A DNA stretch of 6,335 bases from Candidatus Peregrinibacteria bacterium (GCA_018662075.1 JABJGX010000042.1:1-6335); one strand, 5' to 3'. Shown: positions 1-5,951, counted from the first letter of the stretch. Translations and numbers: made by a program. Notes: generated by a model not told the origin, from the sequence alone.

Positions 1-269
1 ATGTAACAACAGACTGTTCCGTTCTCACAAAGATTCTCGCGAATAACATCGTCACTGAGCTCGTCGAGCTTTAGCTGATCTTCCCCAAAGCTGTTTGTAT
101 TACCAGATAGACCTGTATCTGTAGTTTGAATAGCGTAACTAATATATTTTGCACTACGTGCAACATCAGAGATCAAATGACGAAGGTCATCTGGCGCCTT
201 TGTACTATTACGCAGGTGCCAGTTAAGAGAGGGCTGGTCTGGTACCGGACAGTTGGAAGTTTGCGCCAT
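1..269 (-). CDS. fbp: Class I fructose-1,6-bisphosphatase, N-terminal part (runs off the window)
   Basis: Only the first 89 codons are present; the gene continues beyond position 1. I translated it by hand from ATG at 269-267. Residues about 29-49 (DLRHLISDVARSAKYISYAI) resemble the N-terminal helices of class I FBPases. Residues 57-72 (NTNSFGEDQLKLDELS) match the family signature N-x-x-GE-x-Q-x-KLD. The metal-binding and catalytic motifs lie outside the window. The enzyme hydrolyses fructose-1,6-bisphosphate to fructose-6-phosphate, the committed gluconeogenic step, in the cytoplasm. The start lies 2 bp after the gap stop codon, so the two genes are almost certainly co-transcribed and possibly translationally coupled. 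No Shine-Dalgarno motif precedes the ATG. The pairing with a GapB-like dehydrogenase supports a gluconeogenic role. An inositol-monophosphatase relative is less likely given the GEDQLKLD motif. Confidence 0.85.
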   Translation of the reverse strand, partial: MAQTSNCPVPDQPSLNWHLRNSTKAPDDLRHLISDVARSAKYISYAIQTTDTGLSGNTNSFGEDQLKLDELSDDVIRENLCENGTVCCY

Positions 270-271
270 AA

Positions 272-1285
272 TTACATAAAGGAAATAACTTTTTGAAGCA
301 GTTCTGTGACTCGCATTGCGTATCCCCATTCATTATCGTACCAACTAAGCATCTGTACCATGTTTCCATCGATAACTTTTGTAAATCCTTCATCAACAAT
401 GGAAGAATGTGGATCTGTTTGGAAATCTATAGAAACACACTGATCATGGCAGACAGACAATGCATTTTTCATACCGTTTGCTGCTGCGTGTTCAAGCGCT
501 TCATTGATCTGCTCTGCAGTAACATCTTTCTTCAACGTAAATGCCATGTATGCACAACTAACAGTAGGGACCGGTACTCGGAATGCCATACCATCAATCT
601 TTCCATCCAGTTCCGGAAATATCTTTGCACAAGCCTTAACAGCACCAGTGCTTGTCGGAATGATAGACAACGTTGCAGCCCTAGCCTTACGAAGATCTGT
701 TCCTTCTCCTTTATTATCAAGAAGGTTTTGTGAAGCAGTAAATGCATGGACGCTATTCACGAGTAGGTTTTCTACTCCAAATGACTCGTGCATCACTTTG
801 ATCACCGGAGCAATGCAGTTCGTAGTACAAGAAGCATTACTGACAATGTGCATGTTACCTGTAAGATCATCATCATTAACACCAAGAACAAATGTTGGCG
901 TGTCATCTTTCACAGGTGCTGTAATAATTACACGCGATGCACCAGCATCAATATGCCCTTGAGCAGCCTTTGTCGATGTAAAATGTCCTGTAGATTCTAT
1001 AACAACATCAACATCAAGTTCTTTCCATGGGCATTTTGAAGCCTCTCGCTCTTTGACAATGCGAACATCTTTTCCATTCACTGTAATTGTATCGTCATCT
1101 TTTACCACAACAGATCCTTGGAACCTTCCATGCAAGGAATCGAACTGTAGTAAGTACGCGCGCATCTCTGAAGTAGAAGAAGCGTTAATACCAACAACCT
1201 CTACACTATCCGAATAATGCTCCAACAGCTGACGATGGACATTACGTCCAATTCGTCCATAACCATTGATAGCGATGCGTTTCAT
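272..1285 (-). CDS. gap: Type I glyceraldehyde-3-phosphate dehydrogenase, GapB-like coenzyme site
   Basis: This complete 337-residue protein interconverts glyceraldehyde-3-phosphate and 1,3-bisphosphoglycerate in the cytoplasm. The Rossmann motif NGYGRIGR spans residues 7-14. The catalytic cysteine is C153 in SNASCTTN, and its partner is H180 in SVHAFT. Other family blocks are RKARAATLSIIPTSTGA, the FRVPVPT segment and WYDNEWGY near the C-terminus. Length is normal. The coenzyme-specificity position that is Asp in NAD-dependent enzymes is replaced: the sequence reads I33-N34-A35-S36, as in the NADP-preferring Bacillus GapB. The loop that is usually L-P reads D190-N191-K192 and appears about two residues longer than usual. 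I infer NADP(H) preference and an anabolic role, which fits fbp starting 2 bp downstream. The ATG has no Shine-Dalgarno sequence, but a TATTAT/TATATG box lies just upstream. The gene follows mraY by 66 bp. Confidence 0.96.
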   Translation of the reverse strand: MKRIAINGYGRIGRNVHRQLLEHYSDSVEVVGINASSTSEMRAYLLQFDSLHGRFQGSVVVKDDDTITVNGKDVRIVKEREASKCPWKELDVDVVIESTGHFTSTKAAQGHIDAGASRVIITAPVKDDTPTFVLGVNDDDLTGNMHIVSNASCTTNCIAPVIKVMHESFGVENLLVNSVHAFTASQNLLDNKGEGTDLRKARAATLSIIPTSTGAVKACAKIFPELDGKIDGMAFRVPVPTVSCAYMAFTLKKDVTAEQINEALEHAAANGMKNALSVCHDQCVSIDFQTDPHSSIVDEGFTKVIDGNMVQMLSWYDNEWGYAMRVTELLQKVISFM

Positions 1286-1292
1286 AAGTGCA

Positions 1293-1323
1293 CATATAAT
1301 ACGGAAAGCGGGGCTGTATGCAA
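1293..1323 (-). promoter_or_regulatory. Candidate promoter of gap, possibly giving a leaderless transcript
   Basis: In the 66-bp mraY-gap gap the minus strand reads TTGCAT (1323-1318), a 16-bp spacer, then TATTAT (1301-1296), overlapping TATATG (1298-1293). The latter ends 7 nt before the gap ATG at 1285. That is the spacing expected when transcription starts at or next to the start codon. The -35 match is weak (3 of 6). The call rests on hexamer likeness and position only; read-through from mraY is the alternative. Confidence 0.33.
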
Positions 1324-1351
1324 CCTCAAGATTTGCGTTCCTGTGACCTAT

Positions 1352-2413
1352 TTATCCAAATACTCCAATAACCACACCTCCAAATGCCATAAACGCTCCG
1401 ACGATCCACATTCTCATCGTCACTTTGCTTTCACCCCACTCCAAAGCCTCAAAATGATGGTGAATAGGAGCTGCCTTAAAGACCTTCTTTCCACCGCGGA
1501 ACTTCTTACTGGTGAGCTGGATAATCACAGAAAGAGTTTCGATAACAAACACGAATCCAATCATTGTAAGAACAAACATCTGGTCGAGCATCATTGCAAT
1601 TACCCCAAGTGTTCCTCCGAGGGCAAGTGAACCGGTGTCACCCATAAAGAAGAGGGCAGGCGGTACATTGTGCCACAAGAATGCGGCAATCGCTCCGACG
1701 CAGACTACGCAGAAAGCGCTTAGTACATACAAACCTTGAATGTATGCGAGTACTGCAAATGAAGAGAAAGCAATAACAAGTAATCCACCAGCAAGTCCGT
1801 CTAGTCCATCGGTAATATTTACCGCATTCGCGGTTCCTACAATAATAAACATGAATAGTGGTATGTACCAGATGCCAACATGAAGTGCTCCGAGGTATGG
1901 AATGTAAATCTGGTTGTAATCAAGCTTGAAGTAAAACCACAGTGCACCAATTCCACTAATAAGGAGAAGGGAACTAAGCTTTGGAATCCAGTCGAGACCT
2001 TTTTTCTTTCCAGATCCAATAATGTTTAAGTAGTCATCGACCGCTCCAAGAATCCCTAGAGAAACTAAAATAAATAGTGGTAGATACACCTGCCCTCGTT
2101 GCAGAAGTGAATGGTCAACCTTTCCAACGTATGAAAGCAAACGAGAGAAGAGCACTGTCACAAGGATAGAGCTCCATATAAGAATACCTCCCATGGTAGG
2201 CGTACCATGTTTATCTTTATGATAGTGGCGAAATACAGATGCCTGCTTTCCATCCACAGTCTCTACGCGGATTTGCTTTCCAGTACTATTTTTCCTAAGG
2301 AAAGAGATGAACCACGGAGTAAATGCGAGACCTAAGAGGAATGCAAAAAGGCCATAGAGAATGGTCTCATTGAGGAGAATTTCCGGCCGAACAGGAACAG
2401 AGACGATCTGCAT
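1352..2413 (-). CDS. mraY: Phospho-N-acetylmuramoyl-pentapeptide-transferase MraY
   Basis: This is a 353-residue polytopic membrane enzyme. It transfers phospho-MurNAc-pentapeptide from the UDP precursor to undecaprenyl phosphate, making lipid I at the inner face of the cytoplasmic membrane. The protein is a series of hydrophobic segments, consistent with the ten-helix MraY fold. Diagnostic motifs are HGTPTMGG (69-76), the DD pair D126-D127 in GAVDDYLN, NAVNITDGLDGLAGG (196-210), FMGDTGS (256-262) and the PIHHHFE histidine loop (316-322). Length is typical, and the HHH loop separates MraY from WecA/TagO relatives. No mur or fts gene lies next to it; instead it sits between dnaB and gap, outside the usual dcw cluster. 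It starts 47 bp after the dnaB stop codon, suggesting shared transcription. A small inverted repeat ACAAG-AGTA-CTTGT (2419-2432) lies 5 bp before the ATG, and there is no Shine-Dalgarno sequence. Confidence 0.96.
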   Translation of the reverse strand: MQIVSVPVRPEILLNETILYGLFAFLLGLAFTPWFISFLRKNSTGKQIRVETVDGKQASVFRHYHKDKHGTPTMGGILIWSSILVTVLFSRLLSYVGKVDHSLLQRGQVYLPLFILVSLGILGAVDDYLNIIGSGKKKGLDWIPKLSSLLLISGIGALWFYFKLDYNQIYIPYLGALHVGIWYIPLFMFIIVGTANAVNITDGLDGLAGGLLVIAFSSFAVLAYIQGLYVLSAFCVVCVGAIAAFLWHNVPPALFFMGDTGSLALGGTLGVIAMMLDQMFVLTMIGFVFVIETLSVIIQLTSKKFRGGKKVFKAAPIHHHFEALEWGESKVTMRMWIVGAFMAFGGVVIGVFG

Positions 2414-2460
2414 GAGCTACAAGAGTACTTGTCGATTAAACGAAGAGCAATCCACTTCCT

Positions 2461-3837
2461 CTACTCTCCATGATTTTGGCTACTATGGGCATTATCGACG
2501 TCATAGAAGCGCAAGTGGTCTTTTTTAAACATGAGCTCGATGCGCCCAATTGGTCCATTTCGATGCTTTCTAATGTAGATATCAGTAAGTCCTGGACGGT
2601 CAGAATCCTCTTCATAGTAGTCTTCTCTGTACATCATCATCACAATATCTGCATCTTGCTCAATAGAACCAGACTCACGAAGGTCGGACAACTGCGGGAT
2701 ATTTCCAGGCCGGCTTTCAACTGCACGAGAAAGCTGTGACAAAGCAATAATTGGAATGTGAAGTTCGCGGCCGATCTGCTTTAGCGCTCGTGAAATTTCT
2801 GAAATTTCCTGCACACGGTTACCCGCATAGCTGGCATTTCCTGTACTCATCAACTGCATATAGTCGATCATCAGCATATCGAGGCCGTGTTCCATCTGTA
2901 GTCGACGTGCTTTTGCACGAAGCTCTGGAATAGAAGACCCAACAGAGTCATCGATAAAGATATTTGCGTTGTTCAATTCATCCATAATCGGACCCATGTT
3001 CTGGAAGTCTGTGTCGTCGAGCTTTCCTTTTTGGAGTTTCCAGCTATCGACACCAAGCATCGATGCAAACAAACGGTCGACCAGTTGTTCTTTACTCATT
3101 TCCAGTGAGAAGATTCCAACACTCTTACCAGACTTGATGGCAGCGTTTTGGCAAATGTTCAGAGCAAGTGCAGTTTTTCCCATAGAAGGTCGCGCCGCAA
3201 GAATGATCAAGTCACTGGGTTGGAAACCAGAGATCTTAGCATCAAGACCGGCAAACCCACTCGGTACACCCTTTGAAAGCTCGTCGTCATCTGCCTCATG
3301 CATTTCTGCAAAACGTTCGTAGCGTTCTTCAAGGATCGCTTTGATGTGTACGAACTTGTCTTTAAGAAAAGTATTACTAATTTCAAATACTGTTTTTTCT
3401 ACTTCATCCAAAAGCTCTGGCACAGCTCTACTTTCTTCCATTCCTAGGCCAGAGATCTTCTGTCCTGCTTTAATAATTTTCCTATGCACTGCCTTCGACT
3501 TCACAATCTGACCATACTGGTAGATATGTGAAGACGTTGGCACCTCACTACTGAGTTGTGCCAAAAAAGCAGAGCCTCCAATTTCTTGAAGCTTTTTATT
3601 GTCTCCAAGCTTCGAAGATACCGTTACAAAGTCCACCACCTCATGACTGGTATATAGTGCAAAGATAGCAGAGAAGATCTCACGATAGATGGGATCGTAG
3701 AAATCATCCGGAATGAGAAAGTCCGACACCTTGATAATTGCCTCGGGATCGAGTAGCAATGCACCAATAACAGTTCTTTCAGCCTCCGTGCTATGCGGTT
3801 GCGTAGAAACAATTGGTGTAGTGGACTTTGTAGGCAT
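2461..3837 (-). CDS. dnaB: Replicative DNA helicase DnaB
   Basis: This RecA-fold hexameric helicase unwinds DNA at the replication fork. I place the start at ATG 3837, giving 458 residues. The frame stays open to 3894 and would add 19 residues, but the family normally begins just before the P-x-S-x-E-A-E segment, here PHSTEAE at 14-20. The N-terminal helical domain (about 14-110, with ERTVIGALLLDPEAI) is followed by a linker. The C-terminal ATPase domain has Walker A ARPSMGKT (215-222), the SLEMS segment (244-248), Walker B DMLMIDYMQL (320-329), the ALSQLSRAVE-R motif (365-376), DLRESGSIEQDAD (385-397) and a KHRNGP arginine-finger region (424-429). No intein or frameshift is visible. No Shine-Dalgarno sequence precedes the start; the upstream sequence is TATTTAAT followed by pyrimidines. 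DnaA-box-like sites begin about 75 bp upstream. Confidence 0.96.
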   Translation of the reverse strand: MPTKSTTPIVSTQPHSTEAERTVIGALLLDPEAIIKVSDFLIPDDFYDPIYREIFSAIFALYTSHEVVDFVTVSSKLGDNKKLQEIGGSAFLAQLSSEVPTSSHIYQYGQIVKSKAVHRKIIKAGQKISGLGMEESRAVPELLDEVEKTVFEISNTFLKDKFVHIKAILEERYERFAEMHEADDDELSKGVPSGFAGLDAKISGFQPSDLIILAARPSMGKTALALNICQNAAIKSGKSVGIFSLEMSKEQLVDRLFASMLGVDSWKLQKGKLDDTDFQNMGPIMDELNNANIFIDDSVGSSIPELRAKARRLQMEHGLDMLMIDYMQLMSTGNASYAGNRVQEISEISRALKQIGRELHIPIIALSQLSRAVESRPGNIPQLSDLRESGSIEQDADIVMMMYREDYYEEDSDRPGLTDIYIRKHRNGPIGRIELMFKKDHLRFYDVDNAHSSQNHGE

Positions 3838-4099
3838 TGGAGAGCAATTAAATAGGGAAACGGGTTCCAGAACAAGGGGACTGTTCCATTCCACTATAGA
3901 ACAGCTTGCCTACTTTCCACACTACAGTTCAAAGCTGCGATGTTGTGTTTACTATATGTGGAAAACTTGTGTATAAAAATTGGACTACCTAACAAAAAAA
4001 TGTGCTCTAGAATATAAATGTTTTTACAAAAAGGACAGAAGGTGAAGAATACTCACTTCAAAGCAAAGCTTGCACTTTACATTGCTTTTGTTGTGCAAT
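3838..4099. other. Intergenic region upstream of dnaB with no recognised gene
   Basis: About 260 bp separate dnaB from the terminator at 4100-4116. The half near dnaB holds two TATAGT boxes on the minus strand (3956-3951 and 3898-3893) and the DnaA-box-like cluster. The half from about 3972 to 4035 is AT-rich with A- and T-runs, as in a DNA-unwinding segment. A 26-codon-plus-start ORF on the plus strand (4018-4101) encodes a basic peptide with a hydrophobic tail, but it is too short to call as a gene. TTGCAC (4070-4075) and GTGCAA (4093-4098) form a short inverted repeat. I see no tRNA, CRISPR or transposase remnant. Confidence 0.6.
3913..3976. promoter_or_regulatory. Cluster of DnaA-box-like sites upstream of dnaB
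   Basis: Two 9-mers match the relaxed DnaA-box consensus TTWTNCACA exactly on the minus strand: TTTTCCACA (3965-3957) and TTATACACA (3976-3968). Their starts are 11 bp apart, about one helical turn. A third, CTTTCCACA at 3913-3921 on the plus strand, matches 8 of 9. It forms a perfect 8-bp inverted repeat (TTTCCACA/TGTGGAAA) with the first. A weak 7-of-9 site lies at 3951-3943. The TTTTCCACA box directly abuts TATAGT (3956-3951), a possible -10 element reading into dnaB. This could be DnaA control of dnaB or part of a replication origin; the box count is low for a full oriC. Confidence 0.42.
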
Positions 4100-4116
4100 A
4101 AAAAAACGCTTTAGCG
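4100..4116 (-). terminator. Probable intrinsic terminator (minus strand)
   Basis: On the minus strand CGCTAAAGCG (4116-4107) is followed immediately by seven T residues (4106-4100). The stem is short (CGCT/AGCG or CGC/GCG), but the U-run is good. It lies 4 bp beyond the DUF559 stop codon (stop at 4123-4121). The strong 10-bp hairpin at the end of that gene could reinforce it. It would end transcripts from recA and the nuclease before dnaB, and may be the original recA terminator displaced by the cassette. Confidence 0.5.
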
Positions 4117-4118
4117 GA

Positions 4119-4153
4119 CCTCACCCTAACCCTCTCCTTTGCGAAGGAGAGGG
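4119..4153. repeat. Left terminal palindromic repeat of the DUF559 cassette
   Basis: CCTCACCC (4119-4126), then TAA, then a perfect 10-bp hairpin: CCCTCTCCTT (4130-4139), loop TGCG, AAGGAGAGGG (4144-4153). The minus-strand reading encodes the last residues of the nuclease (PSPSQRRGLG) and its TGA stop. It therefore doubles as coding sequence and as an end-of-gene hairpin. Confidence 0.85.
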
Positions 4154-4525
4154 AACTGTTTGTAGAAGATTATGAATGCTTCTGAGTGTAGTACTTAGAT
4201 TGGTATGTAATTCTTCATTTCGTATTCTTAATATGTAATAACCAAGCCCCTTTAGATATTCATCACGAGTTATATCATGATTAATTTTATCCTCAGTATC
4301 ATGCACACCTCCATCAACTTCAATAATCACTCTGTGTTCTTTTGAGAGAAAATCTACAATATATGGACCAATATTTACCTGGCGACGAAATTTAACCCCT
4401 CTAGAATATCTATTGCGCAACAACTGCCATAGTATTACTTCTTCAGAAGTCATCTCTCTTCTTAGTTTTTTAGTAAAATGAGCTTTACTCATTTTATAAA
4501 GGGATTCTTTAATTTCAGTGTTCAT
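4121..4525 (-). CDS. DUF559 endonuclease (Vsr-like PD-(D/E)XK fold)
   Basis: This 134-residue protein is counted from ATG 4525. The open frame reaches a TTG at 4546, and ATG 4492 (MSKAHF) is also possible. Family features are a basic N-terminal helix with SEEVILWQLLRNR (28-40), then FRRQVNIGPYIVDF (46-59) with D58. Next come VIIEVDGGVHD (66-76) with E69, D71 and H75, then R87-D-E-Y-L and GYYILRIRNEEL (95-106). These match DUF559, related to very-short-patch-repair nucleases, so DNA cleavage or nicking is expected. The substrate is unknown. The C-terminal PSPSQRRGLG is encoded by the flanking palindromic repeat, so the natural C-terminus was probably extended by repeat sequence. The gene is AT-richer than its neighbours and ends in TGA, unlike the TAA/TAG stops around it. 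It sits between recA and a terminator and has no Shine-Dalgarno sequence. It is likely horizontally acquired. Confidence 0.85.
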   Translation of the reverse strand: MNTEIKESLYKMSKAHFTKKLRREMTSEEVILWQLLRNRYSRGVKFRRQVNIGPYIVDFLSKEHRVIIEVDGGVHDTEDKINHDITRDEYLKGLGYYILRIRNEELHTNLSTTLRSIHNLLQTVPSPSQRRGLG

Positions 4526-4548
4526 AAATATTGATAAACAAAACAACT

Positions 4549-4586
4549 CCCCTCTCCTCCAGAGAGGAGAGGGGCCGGGGGTGAGG
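4549..4586. repeat. Right terminal palindromic repeat of the DUF559 cassette
   Basis: A perfect 11-bp hairpin, CCCCTCTCCTC (4549-4559), loop CAGA, GAGGAGAGGGG (4564-4574), is followed by CCGGGGGTGAGG (4575-4586). In inverted orientation this mirrors the left repeat: the same CCTCACCC end, then a 3-5 nt spacer, then a CCCTCTCC hairpin with a different loop. It lies between the recA stop and the nuclease start. Confidence 0.85.
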
Positions 4587-4590
4587 TTGG

Positions 4591-5667
4591 CTAGAGTCCA
4601 GCAGCTGCGCGGATTTCCTTTTCGAGTTTTGCAACAACCTTTGGGTTTTCTTTCAGGTAGATTCGCGCCTGCTCTTTTCCTTGGCCAATAGTATCGTCAC
4701 CAAGCCTGTAGTAAGCGCCGCTTCGTTCGAGCATTCCATACTGCACACCGAGGTCTATGATGTCTCCTTCTTTAGAGATTCCTTGTGCATACAAGATGTC
4801 GAACTCTGCCTGCCTAAATGGAGGGGCTACTTTGTTCTTTACGACTTTGACGCGGGTCCGGTTCCCGACGATCTCTTGCGAGCCTTTTCCTTCTTGCCCT
4901 GGTATTTTCTCTAGGATCTTGTCGATACGACGGATATCAAGTCGAACAGAGCTGTAGAACTTTAGAGCTTGTCCTCCAGCTGTTGTTTCTGGGTTACCAA
5001 ACATGACACCAATCTTCATACGGATCTGGTTAATGAAGATAATGCTACATTGCGTTTTATTCACAATAGCAGTCAACTTTCTAAGTGCTTGGCTCATAAG
5101 TCTGGCCTGCATACCCATTTGTGCGTCACCCATGTTTCCTTCGATCTCTGACCGAGGGGTAAGGGCTGCAACAGAGTCGATAACAACAAGGTCTAGCGCT
5201 CCACTACGGACAAGTGTCTCGCAGATTTCAAGCGCTTGTTCACCACAGTCTGGCTGAGAGACAAGAAGTGCATCGATATCGACACCAATCTTCTTTGCAT
5301 ACTGAACGTCTAAAGCGTGCTCTGCGTCGATGAACGCACAACGTCCGCCGTTCTTTTGTACTTCTGCAATTGCGTGGAGTGTCAGAGTCGTCTTACCTGA
5401 GCTTTCAGGTCCGTAGATCTCTACAATACGACCTTGAGGGATACCACCGCCAAGAGCGAGGTCTAGTGAGAGTGAACCAGAAGAGAACTTAGGGATGTGT
5501 CGTCCGGCATTTTCGTCCATTTTCATAACAGCACCAACACCGAATTCTTTTTCGATATGAGAGAGTGCCGCTGCAATTGCATCGTCTTTTGCTTTAGATA
5601 TATCTGTCTTATTTGTTCCAGCTTTTGGATCGGCCATAACAGTTGAGGAGGAAGAACTTTTCGCCAT
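4591..5667 (-). CDS. recA: Recombinase RecA
   Basis: This ATP-dependent recombinase forms filaments on single-stranded DNA, promotes strand exchange and activates LexA-type self-cleavage. From ATG 5667 it is 358 residues. The open frame runs further up to a GTG at 5781, but that extension has no RecA character. A Ser-rich start precedes the N-terminal helix (about 27-44). Walker A is GPESSGKT (86-93), the DAEHALD segment is at 114-120 and Walker B is LVVIDS (160-165). Loop L1 is EIEGNMGDAQMG (174-185), FINQIR is at 211-216 and loop L2 is GNPETTAGGQALKF (224-237). The C-terminus is short (EIRAAAGL) without the long acidic tail of E. coli RecA. No Shine-Dalgarno sequence is present; a CCTCC-rich pyrimidine tract and TATTAT precede the ATG. 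The upstream region carries probable operators and an inverted repeat. The DUF559 cassette begins 4 bp after its stop. Confidence 0.97.
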   Translation of the reverse strand: MAKSSSSSTVMADPKAGTNKTDISKAKDDAIAAALSHIEKEFGVGAVMKMDENAGRHIPKFSSGSLSLDLALGGGIPQGRIVEIYGPESSGKTTLTLHAIAEVQKNGGRCAFIDAEHALDVQYAKKIGVDIDALLVSQPDCGEQALEICETLVRSGALDLVVIDSVAALTPRSEIEGNMGDAQMGMQARLMSQALRKLTAIVNKTQCSIIFINQIRMKIGVMFGNPETTAGGQALKFYSSVRLDIRRIDKILEKIPGQEGKGSQEIVGNRTRVKVVKNKVAPPFRQAEFDILYAQGISKEGDIIDLGVQYGMLERSGAYYRLGDDTIGQGKEQARIYLKENPKVVAKLEKEIRAAAGL

Positions 5668-5703
5668 GATAATAGGGGAGGAAGGGGAGGAGTAAAAGGT
5701 GAA

Positions 5704-5788
5704 CTGACTTGTGTTATGTGCGTCCCTCCCGCGTCCTACCCGCCAATGGGGTCTGAAGAGCAGAGGAGAAAGGTGTAACACAAGTCAG
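5704..5788 (-). repeat. 13-bp perfect inverted repeat in the recA leader
   Basis: CTGACTTGTGTTA (5704-5716) and its exact complement TAACACAAGTCAG (5776-5788) flank a 59-bp spacer. In a recA transcript starting near 5877 they would form a long stem whose downstream arm ends 36 nt before the ATG. The enclosed loop is G-rich in the mRNA sense and contains GGGAGG. That could pair with CCTCCC close to the start codon. It may be a structured leader, or its arms may be protein-binding sites; the sequence alone does not decide. Confidence 0.6.
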
Positions 5789-5874
5789 GTGTAAACTTGT
5801 ACACCACTGTATGTAGAACAACCCGGAGATGCAACTAAACCTACTTGTCGGACGTACACCTTCATGGTGGTGTA
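5772..5874. promoter_or_regulatory. GGTGTA/TACACC motif cluster upstream of recA (candidate operators)
   Basis: The hexamer GGTGTA or its complement occurs at 5772-5777, 5788-5793, 5800-5805, 5855-5860 and 5869-5874. Two pairs make palindromes: GGTGTA-N6-TACACC (5788-5805) and TACACC-N8-GGTGTA (5855-5874). The second lies just downstream of the candidate promoter, where a repressor would act. The same elements recur at 6236-6291. I read this as a transcription-factor site set, perhaps for the damage-response regulator of recA. The regulator is not encoded in the window. Confidence 0.45.
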
Positions 5875-5884
5875 TGGTTGTGCA

Positions 5885-5912
5885 CCTATAAAATAACATT
5901 AAATCAAATCAA
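5885..5912 (-). promoter_or_regulatory. Candidate recA promoter
   Basis: The minus strand reads TTGATT (5912-5907), a 16-bp AT-rich spacer, then TATAGG (5890-5885). The hexamers match the -35 and -10 consensus at 4 of 6 positions each. A run of eight T residues sits just upstream, like an UP element. It would start transcription near 5877 and give a leader of about 210 nt. A TATTAT box at 5674-5669, directly before the ATG, is a competing possibility. Confidence 0.33.
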
Positions 5913-5951
5913 AAAAAAGCACAGAGCAAATTCTGGGGCTAATAAATATTG

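Larger units (their letters stand above)
4119..4586. mobile_element. Putative inserted DUF559-nuclease cassette with inverted hairpin ends
   Basis: The 468-bp unit starts with CCTCACCC (4119-4126) and ends with its exact complement GGGTGAGG (4579-4586). Just inside each end is a hairpin built on CCCTCTCC/GGAGAGGG. The only gene inside is the DUF559 endonuclease, and both its last codons and its stop lie in the left terminal repeat. The interior is visibly more AT-rich than recA or dnaB. The right edge is 4 bp from the recA stop. No transposase is encoded and I cannot see a clear target-site duplication, so the mode of movement is unknown. The boundaries are those of the outer repeats. Confidence 0.5.

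Noticed and set aside
293..1630. Plus-strand open frames across gap and mraY (293-733, 504-962, 788-1039, 1217-1630)
   Set aside because: They lie antisense to clearly conserved genes, show no recognisable motif, and have Cys/Ser/Asn-rich compositions typical of shadow frames.
2419..2432. Hairpin ACAAG-AGTA-CTTGT before mraY as a regulatory element or terminator
   Set aside because: A 5-bp stem without a T-run is easily expected by chance.
3838..3894. N-terminal extension of DnaB from ATG 3894
   Set aside because: The family begins shortly before the P-x-S-x-E-A-E segment. Starting at 3837 gives the usual length, and the extra 19 residues have no family character.
4119..4586. CRISPR array or classical IS element
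   Set aside because: There are only two repeats, inverted rather than direct, with a single nuclease gene and no transposase, no spacers and no clear target-site duplication.
5668..5781. N-terminal extension of RecA from GTG 5781
   Set aside because: The extra 38 residues have no RecA similarity, the DNA is the inverted-repeat and pyrimidine leader, and the MAKSS start gives a normal 358-residue protein.
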